DNA of 64,000 bases from Lolium rigidum. Its lineage: Eukaryota; Streptophyta; Magnoliopsida; Poales; Poaceae. Both the position numbers and the translations under genes were made by a program. Positions 23,345-34,337 of this stretch are shown one piece after another. The stretch covers positions 262,641,687 through 262,705,686 of the forward strand of contig NC_061510.1 of NCBI RefSeq assembly GCF_022539505.1, written 5' to 3'. Within the stretch, counting starts at the first letter, position 1, and each line of letters begins with the position of its first letter. Under the pieces are notes generated by a model. That model saw only the letters and a program-made list of their open reading frames with translations. It searched no databases and had not been told where the DNA came from.

Positions 23345-23828
23345 TTGATTTGAGGTTTATTTCTTCTTATGACATGTAAAATTTATTTTGTGGCAAGACT
23401 TGATCAACCTTGTTAACAAGTACATTTTATATGCATAGAAGAGCTAAACAACATTTCTTTCCTTATCCACTTGTTTTACTTGCTGTAGTACTACTTATTT
23501 TGCAAGATGCTCTAGTTGTTTAGAAGTTTGAAAATCTTTTTCTGTCCTGAAATAGTAATTTTAACACCCAGAAATGTGCGTTTTTCGAAGTTTTCAAAAA
23601 TTTACAAAAATTATACCGTTGGTCCTATTTTTCAAAATGCAACCTGGGAGTGCCTGGGGCTGACCAGTGGGGCACCCCAGGGTGGCACCCCATGTGCCGG
23701 CGCGGCCAGCAAGGGGGGCGCGCCACCCTGTGGTGAGAGCCCCTCTTGGCCCCACTTAGTCATCCCTTCCACTCATTTCATTCTCTCTCCCGAAAAAACG
23801 CGTACCAGTTCATTCTCACTCGCGTTTT
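23345..23828 (+). other. Non-coding tail of the Sabrina-like element
   Basis: No gene. It lies between the gag-protease stop and the inserted Copia LTR; the GC-rich 'ggggcaccccagggtggcac' section at 23670-23750 is typical untranslated sequence of such elements. Confidence 0.5.
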
Positions 23829-24093
23829 TGAAGGAGATATGCCCTAGAGGCAATAATAAAGTGGTTATTATTTATATCTTTATGTTTATGATAAATGTTT
23901 ATATATCATGCTATAATTGTATTAACCGAAACATTAGTACATGTGTGATATGTAGACAAACAAAGAGTCCCTAGTATGCCTCTTAACTAGCTTGTTGATT
24001 AATGGATGATTAGTTTCATAATCATGAACATTGGATGTTATTAATAACAAGGTTATATCATTGTATGAATAACACAACTGAACGAAGTACAAC
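23829..24093 (+). mobile_element. BARE/Angela-like Copia LTR, cut by the gap
   Basis: It begins TGAAGGAGATATGCCCTAG followed by 'aggcaataataaagtgg', the hallmark start of BARE/WIS/Angela LTRs of Triticeae. Only the first 265 bases precede the N run. It is inserted in the Sabrina-like element. Confidence 0.75.
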
Positions 24094-24193
24094 NNNNNNN
24101 NNNNNNNNNNNNNNNNNNNNNNNNNNNNNNNNNNNNNNNNNNNNNNNNNNNNNNNNNNNNNNNNNNNNNNNNNNNNNNNNNNNNNNNNNNNNN
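24094..24193. other. Assembly gap (100 N)
   Basis: Exactly 100 Ns, the usual placeholder for a gap of unknown length. The rest of the Copia element, the 3' parts of three nested LTR elements, the 5' end of the large CACTA element and the 5' part of DUF674 copy A would all have to lie in or beyond it, so left-right continuity is unproven. Confidence 0.95.
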
Positions 24194-27074
24194 ACCCCGG
24201 ATGCGACGATGGTACGAAAAAGCCTGGGCTGCACCTTGGATTTCTTGAGATGGAAGGCACGGAGCGGGTGTAGCTGACTCGGCATTTGAAAACTTGCTTG
24301 AAAATGTTGAAGAATATGTTTCCAAAGAATAACGAGTTGCCCGCCACTACGTACGAAGCAAAGAAGGTTGTCTGCCCTCTAGGTTTAGAGGTTATGAAGA
24401 TACATGCATGCATCAACGACTGCATCCTCTACCGCGGTGAATACGAGAATTTGAATGAATGCCCAGTATGCACCGCATTGCGTTATAAGATCGGAGGCGA
24501 TGACCCTGGTGACGATGTTGAGGGCCAGAAACCCGGGAAGAGGGTTCCCGCCAAGGTGATGTGGTATGCTCCTATAATACCACGGTTGAAACGTCCGTTC
24601 GGGAACAAAGAGCATGCCAAGTTGTTGCGATGGCACAAAGAGGACCGTAAGTCGGACGGGGAGTTGAGACACCCCTGAGATGGAGACGTAATGGAGAAAG
24701 ATCGACGAGAGAGTTCAAAGATTTTGCAGGCTGACGCAAGGAACATAAGATTTGGTCTAAGTACGGATGGCATGAATCCTTTTGGCGAGCAGAGCTCCAG
24801 CCATAGCACACTGGCCCGTGACTCTATGCATCTACAACCTTCCTCCTTGGTTGTGCATGAAGCGGAAGTTCATTATGATGCCGAGTGCTCATCCAAGGTC
24901 CGAAGCAACCCGGCAACGACATCGATGTGTACCTAAGGCCATTAGTTGATGAGCTTTTACGGCTGTGGGGCAGACTTGGTGTCCGTGTGTGGGATGAGCA
25001 CAAAGAAGAGGAATTTGACCTACGAGCGTTGCTTTTCGTAACCATCAACGATTGGCTCTGCTCTTAGTAACCTTTCGGGACTCGTCAAATAAGGGATACA
25101 ATGCATGCACGCACTTTGCTTACATGAGGCCGAAAGTGTACATTTGCCAAATTGTAAGAAGAACGTGTACCTTGGGCATCGTCGATTTCTTCCGAAAGGT
25201 CATCCGAGTAAGAAAGAAAGGCAAGCATTACAACGGCAAGAGCGGATCACCGGCCGAAGCCTGCGGAACACTGCTTGGTCGTTGAGGTATTTGATATGGT
25301 CAAGGGTTTGAAAGTCATCTTTGGAAAGGGTCCGGCGGACAATCGGTTCCGAAGGGAGCTGACGGGCACGTAGCCATGTGGAAGAAGAAATCTATATTCC
25401 AGGAGCTAGAATATTGGAAAGTCCTAGAAGTCCGCTCTGCGCAATCGACGTGATGCACGTTACGAAGAATATTTGCGTGAACATCCTAAGCTTCTTGGGC
25501 GTGTATGGGAAGTCAAATGATACAAAGGAATCACGGCGGGACCGGCAAAGTTTGAAAGACCACGATGACAAGCATCCGGAACGGTTTCAAGGTCGTGCCG
25601 ACTACGCTCGACCAAAGAAGAGAAGGTCATCTTTTTTGAATGCTCGAGCAGAGTATGAAGGTCCCGTCGGGATTCTCGTCCAATATAAAGGGAATAATAA
25701 ACATGGCGGAGAAAAAGTTCCAAAACCTGAAGTCTCACGACTGCCACGTGATTATGACGCAATTGCTTCCGATTGCTTTGAGGGGGCTCTTGCCGGAAAA
25801 TGTTCGAGTAGCCATTGTGAAGCTATGTGCATTCCTCAATGCAATCTCTCAGAAGGTAATCAATCCAGAAGTTCTACCACGGTTACAGAACGATGTGATC
25901 CAATGTCTTGTCAGTTTCGAGTTGGTGTTCCCGCCATCCTTCTTCAATATTATGACGCACCTCCTGGTTCACCTAGTCGATGAGATTTCCATTCTCGGTC
26001 CTGTATTTCTACACAATATGTTCCCCTTCGAGAGGTTCATGGGAGTATTAAAGAAATATGTTCGTAACCGTGCTAGGCCGGAAGGAAGCATCGCCAAGGG
26101 CTATGGAAATGAGGAGGTAATTGAGTTTTGTGTTGACTTTGTTCCCGACCTTAAGCCGATTGGTCTTCCTCAATCGCGGCACGAGGGGAGACTAAGTGGA
26201 AAAGGCACGATCGGAAGGAAATCAATGATATGTATGGACGGCCATTCTACGGTCGAAGCACACCACACGGTTCGACCAATTCCGGCTTGGTGGCTCCGTA
26301 CTTTGAGAAACACAAGAATATTTTACGCTCGGACAACCACTAGGAAGCCTGAATCCTGGATTAGGAAGGCCCACATGGAGACTTTCGGCGGTTGGTTGAG
26401 AAAACATTTAATGAGTGACAATAAGGTTGTAGATCAGCTTGTACATGTTGGCCAAGACACCATCTTCGACTATAACGACTTTCCAAGGGTACGAGATAAA
26501 TGGGAATACATTTTACACGATCGCCCAAGATAAAAAGAGCACCAACCAAAACAGGTGGTGTCCGCTTTGATGCGACAACCGAGAATGGGCAAAAGGTCAC
26601 ATATTATGGTTACATAGAGGAGATATGGGAACTTGACTATGGACCCTCCTTTAGGGTCCCTTTGTTCCAGTGCAAATGGTTCAAGCTAACAGGAGGTGGG
26701 GTAAAGGTGGACCAGCAATACGGAATGACAATGGTGGATTTCAACAATCTTGGTTACCTTGACGAACCATTCGTCCTAGCGAAAGATGTCGCTCAGGTTT
26801 TCTATGTGAAGGACATGAGTAGCAAACCGAGAAACGGAAAGATAAGAAAACGATCGGTACATCATGCGATGATCCAAAGCGCCACATTGTTCTTTCGGGG
26901 AAAAGAAACATCGTGGGAGTGGAGGACAAGACAGACATGTCGGAAGATTATAATATGTTTGCTGAAATTCCGCCCTTCAAAGTGAACACCGACCCAAGCA
27001 TTAAGTTAAATGATGAGGATGCTCCATGGATACGGCACAATCGTAAGCAAGCGGGGACACAAGGGAAGAAATGA
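24194..27074 (+). pseudogene. TNP2: TNP2-type CACTA transposase, 5' truncated and frameshifted
   Basis: The catalytic transposase of CACTA elements. Reading starts inside the protein at the gap edge (RMRRWYEKAW), so the N-terminal transposase-associated zinc domain is missing. The transposase_21 core follows (MFPKNNELPATTYEAKKVV, the CINDCILYRGEYENLNECPVC box, then LSTDGMNPFGEQSS near 24760, VYLRPLVDELLRLWG near 24930, and AIDVMHVTKNICVN near 25445). The DUF4218-type part covers about 25640-26130 (PIALRGLLPENVRVAI, MFPFERFMGVLKKYVRN). The C-terminal DUF4216-like part (26560-26830, WELDYGPSFRVPLFQCKWF) runs to the stop at 27072. At least eight frame changes break it, for example near 24240, 24675, 24840, 24890, 25055 and 25270. 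Several are single-base and could be assembly errors. Confidence 0.82.
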
Positions 27075-27195
27075 TGTGTAATAATTTATTATTGTACCAA
27101 ACTTTGTTGAATGAATCATGTGAATTATATTACCCGTGATGTGTTTAATTGGTGTCCATTTTCGAATGATTCAATTGACTCGAGATAGCACCGAT

Positions 27196-27352
27196 GATAC
27201 ATGAAATTTGGAGTGACTAAGTCATACTCCGCATACATGAAATTTGGAGTGACTAAGTCATACTCCTGCATACATGAAATTTGGAGTGACTAAGTCATAC
27301 TCACTGCATACATGAAATTTGGAGTGACGATTTAGTCATACTCCCGCCTAGG
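27196..27352. repeat. Tandem repeat, four ~37-bp units
   Basis: Units contain 'catgaaatttggagtgacta' followed by 'agtcatactcc'; the last carries a small insertion. It separates the 3' end of TNP2 from the convergent gene. Confidence 0.85.
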
Positions 27353-27899
27353 CGTATAATATGCATACTCGTAGTCTTCATAGCCGCCGCCGTTGTACTG
27401 GTAGTCGTCGCCTTCTAAGTTGCCGGCGTCGTCGTCCGCTGCTTGTCGTCGCTGTCGTCGGGCGGCGCTCGTGGCTCGAAGCGAGGGTAGCGCAGGCGGG
27501 GGATATCGCCGGCCGTGATGTAGTCCATGACGCTCTGCGGAGTCCGGCCGTACCACCATAGCCGACGGCCGGCCTCGTGGAAGTTTCCGGGAGGCAGAGC
27601 CGTCCTCCTCATACACAGCGAGCGCCCTCTCACGCCGATTGATGAAGAAGGCGTCCCAAGTATGCTGGTTATCGGGATGCCAGCGGGGATTCATCCGCTG
27701 CTCCGGCGTGAGGTCGAGGTAGTAGTGGTTCGTGATGGCCGCCCGGCGCGCGGTACCACGAGGGACAGGAGGGACCGGCACGCCGCCGGCGCTTAGGCTC
27801 CGGCCCGGCGGGAACGCGGTAGCCCGGTGGACAAGGGTAGTTCGAGGCGCAAAGCTCCTCCACCTGCTGGTAGGTTAGAGTGGGTGCGGTGGAAGCCAT
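27332..27899 (-). pseudogene. Small antisense CACTA gene of unknown function, frameshifted
   Basis: It starts on the minus strand at 27899 (MASTAPTLTYQQVEELC), shifts frame near 27790 into YYLDLTPEQRMNPRWHPDNQ and again near 27620 into the phrase RRLWWYGRTPQSVMDYITAGD, and ends in an acidic Tyr/Gly-rich tail near 27332. About 185 residues in total if frames are followed. I know this type of hypothetical protein from CACTA elements of Triticeae; no catalytic motif is visible. It converges on TNP2 and diverges from the second gene. Confidence 0.6.
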
Positions 27900-27959
27900 G
27901 AGAGATTGATGAGAGATTGTAGCATGCTGGCCAAGCCGGGCTACATTATATGTAGTGAG

Positions 27960-28214
27960 AAATGGCGGGAAAAATGGGAGCGGGAAGACAGGAGGCGGGA
28001 ATAAAGTGGCGGGAAGAAAGAGGCGGGAAGAAAGAGGCGGGAAGAAATTGGCGGGAAGAAAGTGGCGGGAAGAAAGAGGCGGGAAGAAATTGGCGGGAAG
28101 AAATTGGCGGGAAGAAATTGGCAGGGAAGAAAGAGGCGGGAAGAAAGTGGCGGGAAGAAAGAGGCGGGAAGAAAGAGGCGGGAAGAAATTGGCGGGAAGA
28201 AAGAGGCGGGAAAG
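27960..28214. repeat. Minisatellite of GGCGGGAAGAAA units
   Basis: About 18 head-to-tail units of 12-15 bases, alternating between forms ending 'aagaaagag', 'aagaaatt' and 'aagaaagt'. The open frames across it are a by-product of the repeat. Confidence 0.9.
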
Positions 28215-28575
28215 ATTTTTAAATGAATTAGTTTTATTTTTCTGAATTTTTTGATATATTATTTGTATTTTTAAGATTTTTAAATGAATTAGTTTTATTT
28301 TTCTGAATTTTTTGATATATTATTTGTATTTTTAAGATTTTGAATTGAATTAGTTTTATTTTTCTGAATTTATTGATATATTATATGTATTTTTAAGATT
28401 TTTAAATGACTTAGTTTTATTTTTCTTTACTTTTTGATATATTATTTGTATTTTTCAGATTTTGAAATGAATTAGTTTTATTTTTCTTTACTTTTTGATA
28501 TATTATTTGTAATTTTCAGAAAAGTAATTTGAAAAAAGAAAAGTAATTTGAAAAAGAAAAGTAATTTGAAAAAAT
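28215..28575. repeat. AT-rich tandem arrays (~60-bp x5, then ~19-bp x3)
   Basis: The first array repeats 'aattagttttatttttctga' plus 'ttttgatatattatttgta' about five times up to roughly 28517. The second repeats 'gaaaagtaatttgaaaaa' three times. Both lie between the two divergent genes of the CACTA element. Confidence 0.85.
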
Positions 28576-28576
28576 A

Positions 28577-28733
28577 CCTTTAGTCGCGGTTGGCCTCGCC
28601 AACCGCGACTAAAGGGTATTTTTCCGCGGGAAACGAAAACCCGGCGAAAATACCCTTTAGTCGCGGTTGGCCAGACCAACCGCGACTAAAGGGTACCCTT
28701 TAGTCGCGGGTCGCCTCCCCAACCGCGACAAAA
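28577..28733. repeat. Internal copies of the CACTA subterminal inverted repeat
   Basis: Two hairpins, each CTTTAGTCGCGGTTGGC / ACCGCGACTAAAGGGTA, plus a further half unit, identical in style to the subterminal repeats at 34020-34215 and 39437-39625. In En/Spm-type elements such repeats bind the element-encoded accessory protein. Their position just upstream of a TATA box suggests a regulatory role or an internal rearrangement. Confidence 0.75.
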
Positions 28734-28743
28734 GGGGGGGGGC

Positions 28744-28750
28744 TATAAAT
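28744..28750 (+). promoter_or_regulatory. TATA box upstream of the second CACTA gene
   Basis: 'tataaat' follows directly after the subterminal-type hairpins and precedes a GC-rich presumed 5' leader. The main coding region starts at 29906, so a long leader or first intron would separate them. Confidence 0.5.
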
Positions 28751-29905
28751 ACTCTGCCGCGAACCGTCGCCTCCACATCGTCTTCTTCGCATCGATCTCT
28801 GCCGCGACGCCCTCGACGCCGTCAGGCTGCCCGTGCCGACCGCCGCCGCGCCCTCGACGCTCTCGACGCCGTCGCCGCGCCCTCGACATCGTCTCCTCGC
28901 CACCGTCACGCCGCCGTCCGTGCTCCTCGCCGCCCTCCTCTCCTCTCCCCTTCCCGCGCGCCGCCGACCGGCCCTCTCTCTCACCGCGCACGCGCCGCCG
29001 GCCGCCTCCTCTCCCTTCTCGCGCGCCGGCCTCGTCGATCTCTGCCGCGCCGCGCCGTCGATCTCTGCCGCGCTGTCGTCTCTGCCGCGCCGCGTCGATC
29101 TCTGCCGCGCCGCGCCTCGTCGATCTCTGCCGCGGCGCGCCGGCCGCGCGTGACACGCGCGTGCCGCCCCGGCCGGCCTCGCCGGCGCCGGTTGCGCGCC
29201 CTCCCGGCCGCCGCCCCCGTATACGCGCCAGAGAAGAACGACCGCCGGCGGCCGGGGAGATGGCAGAGAAGAACAAACCGCCGCCGGCCTCATTTTTTTT
29301 AATTACAAATTTGTATTAATAAATTTGTATCTTAAAGTTAATTTATTAACTTCAAATTTGTATATAACTAAAAATTTGTATAACTAAAATTTGTAACTTA
29401 AAATTTGTATAACTTAAAATTCGTAACTTAAAATTTATAACTTAAAATTTGTATATAACTAAAAATTTGTATAACTAAAATTTGTAACTTAAAATTTATT
29501 AACCCCGTCGCCTCCGTCTCTCTGCCGAACAAAAATTTATAACTAAAATTTGTAACAAAAATTTTGACATAACAAAAATTTAACTTAACAAAAAATTTAC
29601 TTAACAAAATTTTGACTTAAGAAAAATTTTACTTAGCAAAATTTTAAGTTAACGCGCCGCCACCCATCGTCGCCCCCTCGTCGCAAGTCTGAGGGGGGAG
29701 CGAGCCCCTCGTCGCCCCCTCCGCATACGCCTCCCTCTCCGTGACGCCGTCGTCTACCGCCCCGTCTCTTGCTCTTCCGCGACACCCTCTCCCAACCCCT
29801 TCCAGCTCGCCGGCCCCCTCCTTTTGCCACCGCCCTTTCGCCACCGCCACCGCCCCTTCTTCACTTAATTAATTTGTTTTGACTACATGTTTTCAGGACT
29901 GACAT
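28751..29905 (+). other. Presumed leader of the second CACTA gene
   Basis: 28751-29290 is very GC-rich with repeats of 'tcgatctctgccgcg'. 29296-29660 is AT-rich with repeats of 'aatttgtaacttaaaa'. Then a GC-rich stretch ends in 'tgttttcag' (about 29887-29895), which fits a splice acceptor just before the start codon. The long open frames on both strands at 28667-29302 come from the GC-rich repeats and show no recognisable protein. Confidence 0.4.
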
Positions 29906-32900
29906 ATGGCGGGCGATAGAGCTGACCCGATTCTGGACAACTATGATCCGGACGCTGAAGACCATATGTTCGGCATCATAAAAGGCGATATTCCTTTTGT
30001 GCCGACCGGAGAAGAAGAAGATGATATCGCTTCTTATCTGAACTTTGAGTGTGAAGATGAAGGGCGCCGTCGGCAAGCGAGATGATGCCGAAGAAACGTC
30101 GATAAACGACGATCTTCAATTGGAAGTAGCAACCACCTCCGGCGCCGAGGTATATATATATATACATATTGAGCGTACGGTGATACAACTAACTGATTTG
30201 AATAAATGTGTGTGTACTAACGCGCGCGACTCTCTTTCTTATTTTAGCCCTCGGCCGGATCGTCGAAAAATCGAGTACGTCGTCGTCAAAGCGTGGCGCA
30301 ACCAAGACGATGAAACCAGGAGAAACATGCACCATCGATGTTGTCGACGAAGAAACCGGCAGAGCCGCTGGAGCCCAGCAAGAACGCCACCAAGTTTGTC
30401 GGCCAATGCGGAGCCGTTGTTAGAGACAACGTCTCGATCACCCGCCAGGGAGTGGAATGAGCCAAAGAAGGCACGTGTTGGTTTCACTTTTGTCGAACAG
30501 AGAGAAAAAAAGATTGCTTCAAAAAGCTTATGGAACATTTCGTTCTACCTCCGGAATACCGCAAATACGATGAGGAGGGTAACAAGATTGCGGAAAACAA
30601 GAAGAGGCGCAAGCTAGTCAAACGATTCGCTCTTTCTAGGATGGCCAACGCATTCCGGAAATACAAGCAAAATCTAGCCCATGACTTTGTCAACCAGGGC
30701 AAGACTCCGGATTTCAAAGGACAATATGAGAAGCTGCAACATGATTGGCCAGAATTTGTGAAGCAAAAGAAATCGGAGCAGTTCCTTGAACTATCGAAAA
30801 AAAATAAGGAAAATGCGGCCAAGAAGGAGTACAATCATAAAATGGGGCCAGGAGGGTATCGCTTTTGGCAGCCTAAGTGGGAGAAGATGGAGAACGAGCG
30901 GAGGGCGCGAGGAATCCGTCCAGGTACGGAGGGATGGGACCCAAGGGCCAAAAGCTGGTGGTACGGGCATGGGGGATCGGCGAACCCGGAGACGGGGAGT
31001 GTGTTTATCGGGGCAAAATAATTACACCCACCCAAAAGCTTATTGAGGCAATGAGGGAGGCTCAAGAGGGGAGGATCGGGTTCAACGGAGAGAACGACGC
31101 CACGACAAAAGCCCTCGGGAATCCTGAACACGGAGGACGTATACGAGGCATGGGGCCCATTCCGTGGAAAATAGGGTTCCCCGGAACGATGACCCGTACG
31201 GTTACGGAAGCCGTAAGAGAAAGATGGATCGGGATGCGGATGTTGTGGCGAAGTTGGTAACCGAAATGGATGTGATGAAGAAAACCGTGAGTGTACTAGT
31301 CGCCGAAAGAGATGCATCTCGGGCGCAGCATGCTGAAGATCATCCAATGGATCTCGGAAGCCAGCAGCGGAGAAGAAGCGGCGTGGCTTCCACGGAGGCC
31401 TCACCGGCTGGTGCACCGACGATAGAAATTACTGCACCGGAGCCTCTGGTGGTCGAAATTACTGCACCGGAGCCTCCTCGCTACCCCGTGGACGATATAA
31501 AGGAGATGAAAGCATGTCATCTGTATTATCCTATCGGGAACATGTCCATGAAGGTAGCCATCGGCGAGTGCTTTACCACTGGAGCACTCCACCACAACAA
31601 CCCCATTCAAGATGGCTATGCTCGTGTGACGGTGGAGGAGATAGTCCAAGGGTTTGAGGACCTGGACATTGACATTGCTACACCCGAAGGGGTGAAAAGA
31701 CTTGGAGATGTCAAGCGCCGGTTCATTCTATGGCAGAAGAAATTTATCAAGTTTCCGGGCGAGGCGCCAACAAGTCCACCCCGTACGGTGGTGGTGGTGG
31801 CGGTGGCGGTATGACGGTGGCGGTGGCGGTGACGGTGGCGGTGGCGGTGACGGTGGCGGTGGTGCTTCACCTAATACACCTCATTCACGTCAGCCGACGC
31901 CGCCGCCCCCCAGTCCTCGTCCGGCGGGTGATCAGACACCGGTACCGCCCCCCAATCCACCTCCGGCGAAGAAGCAGAAGCAGTCCTGGGTTATTAACCC
32001 GGACCCTTACGTACCTAAGAAAACAAAGGTACCGGAGGTATCACCGAAGCCTCTCCCCACGAGGCCTTGGGAAAGTAGTGCCGAGGAAGTCGAGGCGGGC
32101 GCGGCTGCTGATTTAGAGAAATGGAAGGCGAACGTCAAGAAGAAAATAGAGGGCGAGCCCAAGCCGGTATATTCGACAAGGAAAAGCGAGTGGGCTAAGT
32201 CATTTTTGAACACACCGTCCCAAGCCGCGAAGAATCTGCACGACGACTATTTACGTGAACTTCGTAGGCAAGCACTCGCGTTGAAGACCGAGGAAAGAGT
32301 TGGCGGAGAAGAAAGCCTTGAAGGAGGACGAGGCCGAGTCAAAATTAGAAAGGGGAAAGAAGTTGCCCAGCTCGGGGAACAAAGTAAACAATCGATCGCC
32401 CCGCTCATAGTGCAAGCCGCCGGTCCGGATGCCCCCGATATCATAGCAGCTGCGGCAGCTCATGGATTGATCGTAGAAAGTGCCGGAAAACAAGCGGCCG
32501 ACTTAGGTATCACTCTTCGTGCGGTGTTAGGCCTTGATGAGGCGCCAATGAAGGACGTAGTATTTTCATATGTGAAGAATGGCCCTCTCATCGAGCCTGC
32601 GCGAGGAAGAGGATCTACCTCGACAAATGAAAGGTCCGCTAAATTGGTACAAGGCTTACATAAAACATGAAAACGCCAAAGACTATATCTATGCGGAAGT
32701 TAAATATGTGCATCACTTCAAACGTTACTGGGTACAAATTCCTGCGAGTGAATTGTTCCAGCTGTTCAATCTGCGCGAGCTCGACAAATCTATCATCGGT
32801 TGCTACGTTCGTAAGTGATTTATTAATTTCTACCCCATCTCGTTCATTGCCTGCACTATATATATATATATTGTCCTAACTATCTTGTTGTGTACGCTAT

Positions 32901-33750
32901 ATATTATGCGAGAATGAAGAAGCGGGAAATGCGAATAAGGAACATCCATGATGTTGGGTTCATTGACCCACACATCGTTAATTCATATGTGTTAGAATAC
33001 CACCCCGCCGACGTGGAGGAAGACCTGTGGCGGTTTATTAGAAAACAGCAAGAGAAAAGTGATATTCTATTTCCTTACCATTTTGGGTGAGTGTTTCTGT
33101 CTTGAGCACATTCTCTTTTGTTTACTCCATGCATGGTATGTGGCTAATCGATGAGTTATGCATGATTGTGCATGTATCGTGTCCGCAGGTTCCACTGGAT
33201 TCTTATGGTAATTAAAGTTCAGACCTCCTCGGTTCTCGTCCACGACTCTCTGAATATGGATCCGGCGCTTTGGGGCGACATGAGAAAAATGATGCAAAAG
33301 TAATTATTTTCATTCATTTGCGCTCTATATCGATCGGCCTATTTCGTTCATCATTTCCTTATATCAAGTAACTAATTAATAACTCTCTTGTTTATTTAAT
33401 TTTCTTTGCCTCGTAGGGTTTGGAGACGGTTCGTAGATACCAAGGTCGGTGAATTCAAAAAAGAGCTACATTTTAAAATGGCAGTGCCGACGTACTGGGG
33501 ATACTCAGCCACCGGGGACCAATCTATGTGGATACTATGTTTGTGAGAGGATCCGGAGATACTGCAATGAGCGGGACCGGACGTGTGAGAACAACATCTC
33601 GAGGAATAACCTCCGGAAGACGCTTAGTCCGAAGCTCGCTTCCGACCACTTCAAGAGGAACTAGCTGGATGGTTGGCGAGGGAAGTCATCGATCCTAGAG
33701 GAGAACACTATTACGATGACGTAGATCTTTATACGCACCGGAATTTGTAA
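29906..33750 (+). pseudogene. CACTA accessory gene: En/Spm-type domain plus Ulp1-like protease
   Basis: It starts MAGDRADPILDNYDPD with an acidic N-terminus. Intron 1 is 30150-30247 (GT...AG). A plant En/Spm (transposase_24-like) domain follows (MANAFRKYKQNLAHDFVNQ near 30642, GWDPRAKSWWYGHGGS near 30935), then a coiled coil, a Gly/Pro-rich linker (31785-31990) and a helical region. The last exons (32890-33750) form a Ulp1-like C48 cysteine protease with the expected order: His in FHWILMVI (33191), Asp in VHDSLNM (33238) and Cys in NLCGYYVCERIRRYC (33530). Introns lie near 32811-32914, 33089-33189 and 33302-33416. Several frameshifts occur (30075, 30295, 30965, 31255, 31800, 32290, 33480). 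In En/Spm systems the accessory protein binds subterminal repeats; the protease may remove SUMO-like modifiers. Confidence 0.72.
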
Positions 33751-34009
33751 CTAACTTGTTCAAAATTGTATATGGTCATCCGATATTGAATATATATTGT
33801 ATATGGTCATCCGATATTGAATATATATTGTATATTACTCTTGAATTCTTTTTGGTTCTAATTTCAAATTTGTTTGAAATTGTACATTCATATGCATGTA
33901 TGTATACAGTACCGTAGAATATGTGAAACTCCTTCAAAATTAAAACCCAAAAGAAATAAAATAATACAAATTAAAAAGAAACCAGATTTAGGGGGAGGGG
34001 GGGCTAAAC

Positions 34010-34234
34010 CCTAAACCCTGCGGAGGCCTTTAGTCGCGGTTGGCCAGAAGAACCGCGACGAAAGGTCCTCCGCCCAGCGCCGCCTGCGGCCCACGTGGAT
34101 GGGCCTTTAGTCGCGGTTCGTGAGGAACCGCGACTAAAGGGGGGGGCCTTTAGTCGCGCTACTTTGGTCGCGGTTGGGCCACCGCGACTAATGGCAGTTG
34201 CCAACCGCGACCAAAGCCCCTTTTTCCACCAGTG
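34010..34234. repeat. Right terminal and subterminal repeats of the large CACTA element
   Basis: Six or so alternating GTCGCGGTT / AACCGCGAC units lead into the terminal CACTGGTGGAAAAAGG (inverted). The unit order, including 'gcccacgtggatgggccttt' and 'aatggcagttgccaaccgcg', is nearly the same as in the 902-bp element at 38742-39643, showing the two belong to one family. Confidence 0.85.
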
Positions 34235-34337
34235 ATACAAGGAGGGTTTGGAAATTTTGAGAGCTTAGCTCGAGTCCAAGACTGTTCTTACGGACGTTTT
34301 TCTTGAGAAGATGCCCTGGGAAATTCTGAAGTTGTGA
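34235..34337 (+). pseudogene. DUF674 gene copy A, 3' fragment
   Basis: Starting immediately after the CACTA terminus, the frame reads YKEGLEILRA, then a stop (TAG), then LESKTVLTDVFLEKMPW and ends at TGA at 34335. It corresponds to the last part of DUF674 copy B at 39672-39737 with the same context downstream. The 5' part lies beyond the CACTA element and gap. The in-frame stop plus the insertion make it a pseudogene. Copy A extends the reading past the stop used in copy B, so it may preserve the ancestral C-terminus. Confidence 0.7.

Larger units (their letters stand above)
19191..23828 (+). mobile_element. Sabrina-like Athila-lineage element, 3' truncated
   Basis: It has a 5' LTR (19191-20590), a primer-binding site (20602-20620) and a gag-protease region (20678-23344), then about 480 bp of non-coding sequence until a Copia LTR interrupts it at 23829. 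No RT, RNase H or integrase is seen. LTR start TGATACGTCAAAAACG, LTR end GGGTTATCA and the gag style match the Sabrina family of Triticeae as I recognise it. The 3' LTR is beyond the gap. Confidence 0.7.
24194..34234 (+). mobile_element. Large CACTA (En/Spm) transposon, 5' end missing
   Basis: The right terminus reads 'cccctttttccaccagtg', i.e. CACTGGTGGAAAAAGG inverted, preceded by inverted subterminal units of the form CTTTAGTCGCGGTT/AACCGCGACTAAAG (34020-34215). The interior holds a TNP2 gene (+), a small gene on the other strand, and a second + strand gene with an En/Spm-type domain and a Ulp1-like protease. It is inserted in DUF674 copy A, with ATA next to the end as the likely half of the 3-bp duplication. 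The left end is lost in the gap. Confidence 0.82.

Noticed and set aside
27955..28245. Two overlapping Lys/Arg/Gly-rich frames
   Set aside because: They are by-products of the GGCGGGAAGAAA minisatellite.
27960..28575. CRISPR-like array
   Set aside because: The repeats are contiguous minisatellite units without unique spacers, and the sequence is from a plant nucleus.
28667..29302. Long overlapping GC-rich frames on both strands (up to 211 codons)
   Set aside because: They arise from low-complexity 'tcgatctctgccgcg' repeats and read as Arg/Ala/Pro-rich strings on both strands, with no conserved domain.
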